Shown one piece after another: positions 1 to 10,300 of a stretch of 64,000 nt of DNA. Position 1 is the first letter of the stretch; the number at the start of each line of letters is the position of its first letter. A program made the position numbers and the translations under genes. A model generated the notes under the pieces. That model searched no databases. It was not told the origin of the DNA and saw nothing but the letters and a program-made list of their open reading frames with translations. This stretch comes from Tepidimonas alkaliphilus (GTDB taxonomy: Bacteria > Pseudomonadota > Gammaproteobacteria > Burkholderiales > Burkholderiaceae_C). The DNA is taken from positions 78,929 through 142,928 of the forward strand of contig NZ_VJNB01000006.1 of the NCBI RefSeq assembly GCF_007556595.1, given 5' to 3'.

Positions 1-655
1 CTTCCTCGACCGCAGCCTGCCGACGCCGGAGCAGCTGGAGGCGCAGGCCGACGTGCAGGAGGCGCTGCAGGCCGCCGCCAGTGGCGACACCGAAGCGGCG
101 CTGCAGCATTTGCGCGAGGCGCTGGCGCGCGACCCGGACAACGACGACGCGCGCTACGACCTCGTGCGCCTGTTGGTGGAAAACGGGCGCTTGGAAGAGG
201 CCTCAGCGGCGCTGGCGCCGGCGTTGGGCAAGCTGCCGCTGCCGCTGCGTTTTGAAGCGTTGCGGCACTGGATCGACGCGCTGGAATTTGCGCGCCACGA
301 CCCGCGCGGGCAGTGGCCGCTGGAGAAGTTCGACGAGCTCATCGCCGCCAACCGGCGCGACTTCGAGACGCGCCTGGCCAAGGCGCGCGTGCTGATTGCG
401 CGCGGCGAGTGGACCGCGGCGATGGACGAGTTGGCCGAGATCATCATGCGCGACAAGAAGTGGGGCGACGAGGCGCCGCGCAAGACTTACGTGGCGCTGT
501 TGGAGCTGATGACGCCGCCGCCGCGCGACGCCGGCATGGCCGCGCCGAAGTCCGCCGCGGGGCTGGAGATCGCCGGCCACAGCGCCGCTGCGCCTGACCC
601 GCAGGCCGAGCTCATCTCGCGCTACCGGCGCAAGCTCAGCATGGCGCTGAACTGA
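1..655 (+). CDS. YbbN-like thioredoxin/TPR co-chaperone, C-terminal part
   Basis: The frame is open from base 2 to the stop at 653-655, giving about 217 residues without a start, so the 5' part lies outside the window. What remains is a helical region with two TPR-like units (around SGDTEAALQHLREALARDP and a later TRLAKARVLIARGEWTAAMDEL stretch). This matches the C-terminal half of YbbN/CnoX-type proteins, in which an N-terminal thioredoxin fold is followed by TPR repeats. Members act in the cytoplasm as holdase co-chaperones. The thioredoxin domain itself is not visible here, so the family call rests on the TPR_19/TPR_20-like tail. The stop overlaps the next start by one base (TGATG), so the two genes are probably co-transcribed. 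Confidence 0.75.
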   Translation, partial: FLDRSLPTPEQLEAQADVQEALQAAASGDTEAALQHLREALARDPDNDDARYDLVRLLVENGRLEEASAALAPALGKLPLPLRFEALRHWIDALEFARHDPRGQWPLEKFDELIAANRRDFETRLAKARVLIARGEWTAAMDELAEIIMRDKKWGDEAPRKTYVALLELMTPPPRDAGMAAPKSAAGLEIAGHSAAAPDPQAELISRYRRKLSMALN

Positions 656-999
656 TGACGACGATCACCGTCCGCTTCGTGCAGCCGGGGCCGCACGGCC
701 CGCGCATCGACACCGAGGTGCAGGCAAGCGCCGATGGCCGCAGCCTGATGAAGGCGGCGGTCGATGCAGGAATCGACGCCATCGCCGCCGACTGCGGCGG
801 CAACCTCACCTGCGCCACCTGCCATGTGATCGTGCCGCCCGAGTGGCAGGCGCGCGTTGGCGCGCCGTCCGCCGATGAGGACACGATGCTGGACTACACG
901 GCGGTGCCGCGCCAAAGCGGCAGCCGCCTCAGCTGCCAAATCCGCTTGCACCCGGAGTTGGATGGCTTGTGGGTTGAGCTGCCGGAGCGGCAATATTGA
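655..999 (+). CDS. [2Fe-2S] ferredoxin, adrenodoxin/FdxB type
   Basis: The 114-residue protein has the plant/vertebrate-type [2Fe-2S] pattern: Cys47, Cys53 and Cys56 in ADCGGNLTCATCHV and a distal Cys94 in RLSCQI. This spacing (C-x5-C-x2-C-x37-C) and the short acidic segment after it are typical of adrenodoxin-like ferredoxins that pass electrons to monooxygenases, P450s or biosynthetic enzymes. No oxygenase or reductase lies beside it, so its partner is unknown. The start overlaps the stop of the YbbN-like gene, suggesting translational coupling. Its length is normal for the family. Confidence 0.85.
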   Translation: MTTITVRFVQPGPHGPRIDTEVQASADGRSLMKAAVDAGIDAIAADCGGNLTCATCHVIVPPEWQARVGAPSADEDTMLDYTAVPRQSGSRLSCQIRLHPELDGLWVELPERQY

Positions 1000-1048
1000 A
1001 GCGGCGGGTCGATCCAGCGGCTCGCCCAACTTGGCCGTTGCGTCGCGC

Positions 1049-1063
1049 TTGACACTTCTTTAC
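1049..1063 (-). promoter_or_regulatory. CpxR-box-like motif upstream of the Spy/RR/HK operon
   Basis: The plus strand reads TTGAC-ACTTC-TTTAC. Its complement is GTAAA-GAAGT-GTCAA, one mismatch from the CpxR consensus GTAAA-N5-GTAAA. It lies about 130 bp before a gene for a Spy/CpxP-like protein that is followed by a CpxRA-like pair. The TTGACA inside it could also serve as a -35 element, but no good -10 is seen 16-18 bp downstream. The rest of the 192-bp gap (1000-1191) shows no gene. Confidence 0.45.
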
Positions 1064-1191
1064 ATCGGCGCCAAGTCCAAGTGACATGCTTGCTCCACAC
1101 TCTGAGACATGCCGGCGCGCACGGCAAGGTCTGGATCCGTCGGGCTTCCTGGCGCGTCGGTTTGCGTTGAGTCGAACAGGAGTGTTGCGCG

Positions 1192-1734
1192 ATGAGCAAG
1201 CAAGGTTCCCACATCTCTTCATGGCCTGCTTGGTTGGCTGCTGGCCTGTTGGCGGTTGCCGCCGCGCCGGGCTGGGCGGCGCCGGGCATGGGCGGGCCTG
1301 ATGGACGCCCGCCTCACCATGGCCCGCGGCATCCGCCCGCACCCAACGACGAAGCGCGCGCCGAGCGCATGGTCGAACATTTGACCCGTGGCTTGGATTT
1401 GCAGCCCGCGCAGCGCGAGCAAGTGCGCGCCCTGGCGCAAGCGGCCAGCGCCGATTTGCGCGCCTTGCGCGAGGAGGGTCGCGCCTTGCGCGAAGAGCGC
1501 CACCGGTTGCTGGGCGCGCCCACGCTGGATGAGGCGGCGTTGGAGGCGTTGCGGCAGCGCGAACTGGCGCATCACGATCGCCTCAGCGCGCGCATGCAGC
1601 GCTTTACCCTTGACGTCGCCAAAGTGCTGACGCCCGAGCAACGCCAGCGCTGGGCCGAGCGCCAAGCGCGCCGCGGCAGACCCCATCCTCCTGAGCATGG
1701 CCCCGAAGGACAGCTGCATCCTGCTCGTCGATGA
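1192..1734 (+). CDS. Spy/CpxP-like periplasmic protein
   Basis: This 180-residue protein starts with a hydrophobic signal peptide (about residues 12-29, ending GWAA). A His/Pro/Gly-rich linker and a helical, Arg/Glu-rich body follow. Two copies of the loose LTxxQ-type motif of the Spy/CpxP family are present (LDLQPAQREQ near residue 70 and LTPEQRQRW near 147). Family members are periplasmic chaperones or metal/stress sensors that restrain Cpx-type kinases. The His-rich linker after the signal could bind metal. The 3' end overlaps the response regulator by 38 bases, so the three genes form one operon with an internal feedback partner, as in cpxP-cpxRA. Confidence 0.75.
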   Translation: MSKQGSHISSWPAWLAAGLLAVAAAPGWAAPGMGGPDGRPPHHGPRHPPAPNDEARAERMVEHLTRGLDLQPAQREQVRALAQAASADLRALREEGRALREERHRLLGAPTLDEAALEALRQRELAHHDRLSARMQRFTLDVAKVLTPEQRQRWAERQARRGRPHPPEHGPEGQLHPARR

Positions 1735-2428
1735 CGACCTGCGCTTGGCCGGCATGCTGGCCGAGTATCTGGGCGCGGCAGGCTTGCCGGTGCAGACCGC
1801 CGCCAGCCTGACCGCGGCGCGCCAGCGCCTGCGCTCGTCGCCGCTGCCCCAGGCGCTGGTGTTGGATCTGATGCTGCCCGACGGCGACGGGCTCGACTTG
1901 TGCCGTGAGCTGCGCGCGCAGGCCGCCACGCGCACGCTGCCGGTTCTGATGCTATCGGCGCGCGGCGAGCCGGCTGACCGCGTGGTGGGGCTAGAACTGG
2001 GCGCCGACGATTACCTGCCCAAGCCGTTTGAGGCGCGCGAGCTGCTGGCGCGGCTGCGCGCGCTGCTGCGGCGGGCGCAGGCAGCCGCCAACCCGGAATA
2101 TCTGCGCGTGGGCGATTTGGAACTGGATTTAGGCGCGCACCAAGTGCGCGTGCGCGGCCAACGGTGCGAGCTGACCGCTTACCAGTTTCAGCTGTTGGCG
2201 CTGCTGGCGCGCCACGCCGGGCGCGTGCTGACGCGCGATCAGATCATGGACGCCCTCAAAGGCCATCCGCAGGAGGCGTTTGACCGCTCGATCGACGTGC
2301 ACATCTCGCGCATCCGAGCCGCCATCGAAGACGATCCACGCCAGCCGCGGCGCATTTTGACCGTGCGCGGCCATGGCTATCTGCTGGCGCGATCCCGCGA
2401 GCCGTCTGCCGAAGCCGATCAGGGATGA
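1697..2428 (+). CDS. OmpR/PhoB-family response regulator (CpxR-like)
   Basis: The 243-residue protein has a receiver domain (about 1-120) with acidic pocket DDD at 12-14, phospho-acceptor Asp57 in LVLDLMLPDGDG and Lys109 in LPKPF. A winged-helix Trans_reg_C domain follows (about 135-235), with the recognition region DRSIDVHISRIRAAIEDD and the wing RGHGYLL. It acts as a cytoplasmic DNA-binding partner of the kinase that follows, with which it shares an ATGA overlap. It is CpxR-like by context (Spy/CpxP gene upstream, CpxR-box-like motif). Assignment to CpxR rather than another OmpR-type regulator is inference. Confidence 0.88.
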   Translation: MAPKDSCILLVDDDLRLAGMLAEYLGAAGLPVQTAASLTAARQRLRSSPLPQALVLDLMLPDGDGLDLCRELRAQAATRTLPVLMLSARGEPADRVVGLELGADDYLPKPFEARELLARLRALLRRAQAAANPEYLRVGDLELDLGAHQVRVRGQRCELTAYQFQLLALLARHAGRVLTRDQIMDALKGHPQEAFDRSIDVHISRIRAAIEDDPRQPRRILTVRGHGYLLARSREPSAEADQG

Positions 2429-3500
2429 AGCGCCTCTACTTGCGTTTCTACGCGGCTTTGCTGGCGGCCTTGCTGCTGTTTGGCGCGCTGGCGCTGGCTG
2501 CGTTTGAATACCACGTGCAGGCGCAAAGCGAGCAGGAACGCGCGGTCTGGATCGATTTGGCGGGCGGCTGGGCGGAGCCGGCGCTGGAGCCTCTGACCGA
2601 AGACGATGCGCCGCTGGCGCGCAGGCTGGCCTGGGTGGCGGCGACGTTGGCGACGCTGGCGTTGGTGATTGGGGTAGCATCCTACCCAGTGATGCGCTCG
2701 CTCAGCCGCCGGCTGGAGGCGCTGCGGGCCGGCGTGCAGGGCTTCGGCGCCGGCGAGCTGGGCCGGCGCGTGCCGGTGCAGGGCCGCGACGAGGTGGCGG
2801 AGCTGGCCGCCGCGTTCAACGCCGCCGCGGCGCGGCTGGAGGCGCTGGTGCAGGCGCAGCGCCAATTGCTGGCGCACGCCTCGCACGAGCTGCGCTCGCC
2901 GCTGGCGCGGCTCAAGCTCGCGCTGGAGCTGCTGGACGGCGCCCCGCCCGAGGCGGCGGCGCGCCACCGAGCCGAGATCGCGCGCAACGTCGCCGAGCTC
3001 GATGCGCTGGTCGGCGACATCCTGCTGGCGGCGCGGTTGCAGGCTGGCGACGCGCCGCCCGCCATCCCGATGCAGCCGCTCGATCTGCGCGCCCTCGTCG
3101 CCGAGGAAGGCGCTGCCGCCGGCGCGCGGCTCGACCTGCCGCCGCGGCTCGACCCGGTGCCGGGCAACGCGCGGCTGCTGCGCCGCGCGCTGCGCAACCT
3201 GCTGGACAACGCGCGCCGCTACGCGCCGGGCGAGCCGCCGCAGGTCACGCTGCGCGATGGCGGCGACCACGTCGAGCTGCGCGTGGCCGACCGCGGCCCC
3301 GGGGTGCCGGCGGCTGAGCGCGAGCGCATCTTCGAGCCGTTTTACCGCCTGCCGGGTCACGCCGAGGCCGACGGGGGCGTGGGGCTGGGGCTGAGCCTCG
3401 TGCGCCAGATCGCGCAGGCGCACGGCGGCGGCGTGCACTGCGAGGATCACCCCGGTGGCGGGGCCTGCTTCGTGCTGCGGCTGCCGCGCCGCACCGCGGA

Positions 3501-4409
<909 letters not shown>

Positions 4410-4451
4410 GGGCCGTGATGGTAGCGTAGCGCTCGACGCCGGGCGGCCAAG

Positions 4452-4479
4452 AAAAAAGCCGCCATGGCGTCACGGCGGC
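4452..4479 (-). terminator. Intrinsic terminator after the DUF4212 gene
   Basis: On the minus strand GCCGCC and GGCGGC form a 6-bp GC stem around a 10-base loop. A run of six T follows directly. It sits between the DUF4212 stop (4533) and the purC start (4409), so it should end the pyk-DUF4212 transcript before purC. Confidence 0.7.
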
Positions 4480-4532
4480 CCCAAGACCGCCAGGCAAGGC
4501 CCAGAAAGCCCGGCGGGCAACTGCAGGTCATG

Positions 4533-4883
4533 CTAGCTTAACCGATCGACGGCCTGGGACGGTGAACCAACCGCTGTGACGCCGTCCATAGGGCTGGGTG
4601 CAGACTCAGCAGCGCGCAGCCAAGCTTGATCCAGCCGGTTCATCGCCCGCGCATACAAGGCGATGATCAGCACATACACCCCCAGCGCCCCTTGAGCGCC
4701 GACCCAAAAACTAAACGGCCAGCCCAGAAAGTCAACATTCAACTGCCGCGCAGCGTAAGCCACACCAAACGTGACACCGGCCCACAGCACCAGCGAGCCG
4801 ACCACCCAAAGGCGATGTTGCCGGCGGTGACGCTGTTGCACTTCGGGGCTGGGAACCACACCGCGCATCATGCCGCTAACCAA
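4533..4883 (-). CDS. DUF4212 small subunit of a sodium/solute symporter, orphan
   Basis: The 116-residue protein has two membrane helices (about 27-46 and 60-80) and the DUF4212 signature: a first helix of the WVVGSLVLWAGVTFGVAY type, LGWPFSFWVGAQG between the helices, and YARAMNRLD after the second. DUF4212 proteins are the small partner of SSS-family acetate/lactate-type sodium symporters and are normally encoded right before the large subunit. No large subunit is present here; the neighbours are pyk, 41 bp upstream and probably co-transcribed, and purC. Starts at 4883, 4871 and 4868 are all possible. The substrate cannot be inferred. Confidence 0.8.
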   Translation of the reverse strand: MVSGMMRGVVPSPEVQQRHRRQHRLWVVGSLVLWAGVTFGVAYAARQLNVDFLGWPFSFWVGAQGALGVYVLIIALYARAMNRLDQAWLRAAESAPSPMDGVTAVGSPSQAVDRLS

Positions 4884-4924
4884 GCCAATCTGGTTCGACG
4901 CTGGCCGCAGAGCAGACCCGGCTT

Positions 4925-6358
4925 TTACGCCACCGTGCCGACTTTGAGCATGTTGGTGCCGCCCGGCTGGCCCAGCGGCTCACCGGCGGTGATGACGTAG
5001 CGGTCGCCGGCTTGCAGTGCGCCGTGCGCCTTGAGCTGCTGCACCGCCTGTTCCAGCGCGGTGTCGCGGTCGGCGCTGCCGCCAACGCTGTGCACCGCGT
5101 GCACGTTGCGAAACAGCGCCAGCTTGCGCGCGGTGGCCAGGTTGGGCGTCATCGCGTAAATCGGGATGTCGATGGTGTGGCGGCTCATCCACAGCGGCGT
5201 GGAGCCCGAAGCCGTCAACGCGATGATGGCGCGCGCTTGTAGATGGGAGGCGATGAACAGCGCCCCCAGCGCAATCGATTGGTCGATGCGCTCGAACGTT
5301 TTGCCGATGAAATCATGATCCAGCGCGTCGTGATACGCCTGCTCGGCCGCTAGGCAAATGCGCGCCATCTCCTGCACCGTCTGCAGCGGGTATTTGCCAG
5401 CGGCGGTTTCGGCGCTGAGCATCACCGCGTCGGTGCCGTCCAGCACGGCGTTGGCCACGTCGCTGACCTCGGCGCGCGTCGGGATCGGCGCGTGGATCAT
5501 GCTCTCCATCATCTGCGTGGCGGTGATGACCAGCCGGTCGTGCTCGCGCGCCAGGCGGATCATGCGCTTTTGCAGCGCCGGCACGGCGGCGTTGCCGACT
5601 TCCACCGCCAGGTCGCCGCGCGCCACCATGATGCCGTCGCTGGCCTGCAGGATCGCCTCCAGCTCGGGGATGGCCTCGGCGCGCTCGATCTTGGCGATCA
5701 GGCCCGGGCGGTGGCCGTCGCGCGCGGCCTCCTCGCACAGCCGGCGCGCCAGCCGCATGTCGTCGGCGTTCTTTGGAAAGCTGACCGCCACGTAGTCGGC
5801 CTGCAGCGCCATCGCGGTGGCGATGTCGGCCATGTCCTTGGGCGTGAGCGCCGGCGCCGTCAGCCCTCCGCCGCGCTTGTTGATGCCCTTGTGGTTGGAC
5901 AGCTCGCCGCCCGTGACCACGCGCGTGTGCACCGCCGCGCCCTCCACGCGCTCGACGCGCAGCTCGATCAGCCCGTCGTTGAGCAGCAGCACGTCTCCCG
6001 GCGCCACGTCGCGCGGCAGCTCCTTGTAATCCAGCCCCACCGCGTGCTCGTCGCCCGGCTCGGTGCGCGCGGCATCCAGCGTGAAGGCGGCGCCTTCCAC
6101 CAGCGTCACCTTGCCGTGCGCGAACTTGCCGACCCGGATCTTGGGCCCCTGCAGGTCGGCCATCACGGCCACTTCCTTGCCGACGCGGGCAGCGGCCTCG
6201 CGCACCGCGGCGGCGCGACGGCGATGGTCGTCCGCCGTGCCGTGCGAAAAGTTGAGCCGCACCACATCCACGCCGGCGCGGATCATGGCCTCCAGCAGTT
6301 CGGGCGTATCGCTGGCCGGGCCCAGCGTGGCGACGATCTTGGTGGCGCGCAGCGGCAT
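4925..6358 (-). CDS. pyk: Pyruvate kinase
   Basis: Pyruvate kinase converts PEP and ADP to pyruvate and ATP, the last step of glycolysis. The 477-residue protein starts MPLRATKIVATLGPAS and has the substrate-binding NFSHGTADDH segment, DLQGPKIRVG, the LIAKIERAEAI active-site lysine, the metal-binding MVARGDLAVEVG signature and a C-terminal allosteric domain ending GGTNMLKVGTVA. Its length is normal for bacterial type II enzymes. It heads a minus-strand unit with the DUF4212 gene. The 209-bp stretch from 6359 to 6567 between it and hicB holds no convincing gene. Confidence 0.95.
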   Translation of the reverse strand: MPLRATKIVATLGPASDTPELLEAMIRAGVDVVRLNFSHGTADDHRRRAAAVREAAARVGKEVAVMADLQGPKIRVGKFAHGKVTLVEGAAFTLDAARTEPGDEHAVGLDYKELPRDVAPGDVLLLNDGLIELRVERVEGAAVHTRVVTGGELSNHKGINKRGGGLTAPALTPKDMADIATAMALQADYVAVSFPKNADDMRLARRLCEEAARDGHRPGLIAKIERAEAIPELEAILQASDGIMVARGDLAVEVGNAAVPALQKRMIRLAREHDRLVITATQMMESMIHAPIPTRAEVSDVANAVLDGTDAVMLSAETAAGKYPLQTVQEMARICLAAEQAYHDALDHDFIGKTFERIDQSIALGALFIASHLQARAIIALTASGSTPLWMSRHTIDIPIYAMTPNLATARKLALFRNVHAVHSVGGSADRDTALEQAVQQLKAHGALQAGDRYVITAGEPLGQPGGTNMLKVGTVA

Positions 6359-6567
6359 GGCGGTCGGTCTCCTCGGGTGATTTGGGCGCGCAGCGTACCC
6401 TGAGTCGGTAACAAAATTACGACAGTCATTGTAGCGTCGCGCGCCCGCCGCGGCGGCGACACGGCCGGCTCGGCGAGGTCACGGGCCTGGGGGCTGGACG
6501 AAGCGTCCCAGCCGCCCACCATCGAAATCGTGCGCAGCTACGGCGCTGGGGCGTGATGCGGACTCGT

Positions 6568-6969
6568 TCAGCTTGCCTGCATGGCCCGCTGCGCGGCCTG
6601 CGCCAGAAAGCCCGAGCGCGTCATGCCGTGCGCGCGGGCGTACTCGTCCACACGCGCCAGCAGCCGGCGTGGCAGGGTGATGTTGATCTTCTCGGCCTTG
6701 CCCTCGAAGCGCGACGTGTCCACCTCCACCAGACCCCAGACCCAGCCGGCGAACTGCGGATCGGCCTGCCAGTGATCCAGCGGACGCGGCAGCGGGATGT
6801 CGCGTCCGTCTTCGGCCAGCAGCTCCAGATGGGCCTCGATGGCCTCCACGGCGTTGGCAAACGCCTGCTCGGCGGTATCGCCAGCGGAAAAGCACCCCGG
6901 CAGATCGGGCACGACCACGCCCCATGCCGTCGTGTCGGTGCCGGGTTCCAGCGCGATGGGGAATTTCAT
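6568..6969 (-). CDS. hicB: HicB-family antitoxin
   Basis: The 133-residue protein has an N-terminal HicB-like fold (GVVVPDLPGCFSAGDT, then EQAFANAVEAIEAHLELLAEDG). A C-terminal ribbon-helix-helix DNA-binding segment follows, seen as KINITLPRRLLARVDEYA with GMTRSGFLAQAA. HicB neutralises HicA and autorepresses the operon, and the RHH tail is the expected operator-binding part. It begins three bases after the hicA stop. A 15-bp inverted repeat overlapping the operon promoter is the likely target. Both domains appear intact, so the pair is probably functional. Confidence 0.9.
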   Translation of the reverse strand: MKFPIALEPGTDTTAWGVVVPDLPGCFSAGDTAEQAFANAVEAIEAHLELLAEDGRDIPLPRPLDHWQADPQFAGWVWGLVEVDTSRFEGKAEKINITLPRRLLARVDEYARAHGMTRSGFLAQAAQRAMQAS

Positions 6970-6972
6970 GGT

Positions 6973-7167
6973 TCAGCTCCTTCGGTCAGGTATGCCGGCT
7001 TGCTTGAGCAGCTTGTGCACAAGCCCTGCGCCGAGGTCCTTCTTCGGATGCGGGACGCTGAGGTGGCCGGGTCGATCCGCATGCCGAAAGATGGGGTGAC
7101 TGCCCTTGACGGCGCGCAGCGTCCAGCCGTGCGCCTCGAGCAGCCTGATGAGTTCCCGGCTGTTCAC
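6973..7167 (-). CDS. hicA: HicA-family mRNA interferase toxin
   Basis: HicA is a small double-stranded-RNA-binding-fold toxin that cleaves mRNA on translating ribosomes. The 64-residue product begins NSRELIRLLEAHGW and has the catalytic GSH (His24) in KGSHPIFRH, then SVPHPKKDLGAGLVHKLLKQAGI. I chose GTG 7167 rather than the upstream in-frame ATGs (7215, 7209). HicA homology begins at NSRELI, and the promoter -10 ends only 7 bases before this GTG, which places the upstream ATGs in untranscribed DNA. This implies a leaderless or nearly leaderless mRNA. hicB follows directly. Confidence 0.88.
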   Translation of the reverse strand: MNSRELIRLLEAHGWTLRAVKGSHPIFRHADRPGHLSVPHPKKDLGAGLVHKLLKQAGIPDRRS

Positions 7168-7170
7168 GGT

Positions 7171-7203
7171 GTGGATTGTATCCACCAAAGCCCGAACGAT
7201 CAA
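7171..7203 (-). promoter_or_regulatory. hicAB promoter with overlapping operator
   Basis: On the minus strand TTGATC (7203-7198) and TACAAT (7180-7175) are 17 bp apart. The -10 lies inside a perfect inverted repeat GTGGAT-TGT-ATCCAC (7171-7185). That arrangement suits steric autorepression by the ribbon-helix-helix tail of HicB. The 3' end of the palindrome is three bases from the proposed hicA GTG. Confidence 0.7.
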
Positions 7204-7306
7204 CACCATACACACCTAGGACCTGCATCGTCATCCCGCCCTTGCGATTGCACCCAAGCCCGCAGGCCGACAAGAAAGCCCCGGCCCGCGATGCTACCCT
7301 TGCGCC

Positions 7307-10300
7307 ATGACCCCGCAGGCCTTCATCGCCAAATGGTTCGCCGGCGGCGCAGCCGACGGCCTCTCGGAGCGCGCCGGCGCGCAGGCGCATTTCATCGACC
7401 TGTGCCGGCTGCTGGACGTGCCCGAGCCCGCCGACCCCGACGCCTGCTGCTTCGAGCGGGGCCTGAAGAAAACCGGCGGCGCAAGCGGCTGGGCCGATGT
7501 GTGGAAGCGCGGCTGCTTTGCCTGGGAATACAAGGCGCCTGGGCGCGATCTCGCCGCCGCGCTGCGCCAGCTCATGACCTACGCGCTGGCGCTGGACAAC
7601 CCGCCGCTGCTCATCGTCAGCGACCGCCAGCGCATCGAAATCCACACCCACTTCACCGGCACGCCCAGCGAATGCCACGTCTTCGAGCTACACGACCTGC
7701 TCGATGCGCGGCAGCGCCAGCGCCTGCGCTGGGCCTGGACGGAGCCCGAGCGCTTTCGCCCCAGCCGCACCACGCAGGACGTCACCGCCTCCGCCGCCGC
7801 GCGCTTTGCCGAGCTGGCGCAGCGGCTCACCGCGCGCGGCCACGACCCACAGGCGGTGGCGCACTTCCTCATCCAGTGCCTCTTCTGCCTCTTTGCCGAA
7901 GACGCGGGGCTTTTGCCCGCGCGGCTTTTTGAGCGCATCCTCGACAAAAGCGCCGCCGCGCCGGACAAGCTTGCGCCGCGCCTGGCCGAGCTCTTTGCCG
8001 CCATGCGCTTGGGCGGCGACTTCCTGCTGGAAGACATCGCCTGGTTCAACGGCGGGCTGTTCGAGACGATTGCCCCGCTGCCGCTTTCCGCCGAGGATGC
8101 GGCCATCCTGCGCGAGGCCGCGCGCATGGACTGGTCGCAGATCGAGCCCTCGATCTTTGGCACGCTGTTTGAGCGCGGGCTGGACCCGGCCAAGCGCAGC
8201 CAGCTCGGCGCGCACTACACCGACCCGGCCACGATTGCCAAGCTCATCGACCCGCTGATCGTGCAGCCGCTTTCCCGCGAATGGGCCGCCGCCCGCGCCG
8301 TCATCGAGCGGGAGATGGCCCGCTACGCCGCCGGCGGCAGGGGCTCGCACACCGCCCGCCAGGCCGCGCAGGCGGCCTTCCTCGGCTATCTGGAGCGGCT
8401 GAAAAACTTTCGCGTGCTCGATCCGGCCTGCGGCTCGGGCAACTTCCTGTATCTGGCGCTGCGCGCGCTCAAAGACCTGGAGCACCGCGCCAACCTGGAC
8501 GCCGAGGCGCTGGGCCTTGAGCGCCAGCTCGGCATCGAGACGAGCCCCGCCAACGTGCTCGGCATCGAACTCAACCCCTACGCCGCGGAGCTGGCGCGCG
8601 TCACGGTGTGGATCGGCGAAATCCAGTGGATGATGAAGCACGGCTACCCGATCCGCCGCGACCCCATTCTGGCGCGGCTCGATCACATCGAATGCCGCGA
8701 CGCGCTGCTGGCCCCCGACGGCGGCGAAGCCGAGTGGCCCGAGGCCCACGTCATCCTCGGCAACCCGCCGTTTCTGGGCGACAAGAAGATGCGCGCGGAA
8801 CTGGGCGACGCCTACACCGAGCGGCTGCGCCAGACTTACGCGGGCCGCGTGCCGGGCGGGGCGGACCTCGTCACCTACTGGTTCGAGAAGGCGCGCGCGG
8901 CCATCGAGGCTGGGCGGGCGAGCCGCGCGGGGCTGGTGGCCACCAACTCCATCCGCGGCGGGGCCAACCGGCGGGTCTTGGATCGTATCCTTGACAGCGC
9001 CAAGGCCCGATCCAACAATCCTGGCGATCACTACGGTGACCTTCGACACCCTGGAGCTGACCCGCATCCTGAAGGAAGCGGGGCTGCCGCCGGAGCAGGC
9101 CGAGGCGGTGGTGCGCGCCATCGTCCGCTCGCAGGAGGGCATGGTGACCCGCGACTATCTGGACATCCGGCTGGCCGAGCTGAAAACCGACCTCATCAAG
9201 TGGATGACGGGGGCGCTGGTCGCCCAGGCGGCGGTGATCGCGGCGCTGGTCAAGCTGCTCTGACGATCTTCGAGGCCTGGAGCGACGAGCCCTGGTTCAA
9301 CGACGGCGCGGCGGTGCGGGTGTCGCTGGTGTGCTTTGGCCGCCACGACGGGCCCGCGCGGCTGGATGGGCGGGAGGTGGCGGCGATTCATGCCGACCTC
9401 ACGGCGGCGCAGGGGCAAGAGGCGGGGCTGGACCTGACGCGGGCGGTGCCGCTGGCGGAAAACAAGGGTGTGGCCTTTCAGGGGCCGGTGCTGGTCGGGC
9501 CGTTTGAGATTGAGGGCGACGTGGCGCGCGCCTGGCTGGCAGCCCCCAACCCGCACGGACGACCCAACAGCGACGTGCTGCGGCCGCTGACCAATGGCAA
9601 GGACATCACCGCGCGCAGCCGCGGCCTTTGGGTGGTGGACTTCGCCGCGATGAGCGAAGCCGACGCAAGCCTCTACGAACTGCCGTTCGAATACGTGCGC
9701 CAGCACGTCAAGCCGATGCGGGACAACAACCGCGACGCCTCACGCCGTAGCCGTTGGTGGCTGCACGGTCGGCTTGGCACGGACTGGCGCGCCGCAACCG
9801 CAAGCCTGCCGCGTTACATCGCGACAACACGTGTTGCCAAACACCGCACTTTTGTGTGGTTTCCGTCGGTATGCTGGCCATCTGACGCTGTCGTCGCCAT
9901 CGCCCGCGCCGACGACGCCACCTTCGGCATCCTGCACAGCCGCTTTCACGAACTCTGGTCGCTGCGGCTGGGCACGTCGCTTGAGGATCGGCCCCGCTAC
10001 ACCCCCACCACCACCTTCGAGACCTTCCCCTTCCCGCCGGGCTTGACGCCTGCCGACACCGCGCACCAGCAAACCGAAACGCTCGCGGACGGCGCGCGCA
10101 TCCCGGCTGATCTTCCGCCCGAGGCGCGCCCCGGCGCCGAGGCCATCGCCCGCGCCGCGCATCGGCTCCACACCCTGCGCGAAGCGTGGCTCAACCCGCC
10201 CGAGTGGGTGCAGTGGCAGCGCACGCCCGAGGAGGAGGCCGCCGGCTTTCCGTCCCGGCCCGTGCCGAGGCCCGGCTTTGAGGCGCAGCTCAAAGCCCGC

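Noticed and set aside
1049..1077. Sigma70 promoter using TTGACA at 1049
   Set aside because: The -35 is perfect, but 16-18 bp downstream only CCAAGT/CAAGTC is found. The CpxR-box reading explains the sequence better, though both could hold.
8991..9263. TGAC on both sides of the DUF1640 insert as a target-site duplication
   Set aside because: Rejoining the host at these copies would shift the methyltransferase frame, so the repeat is probably chance.
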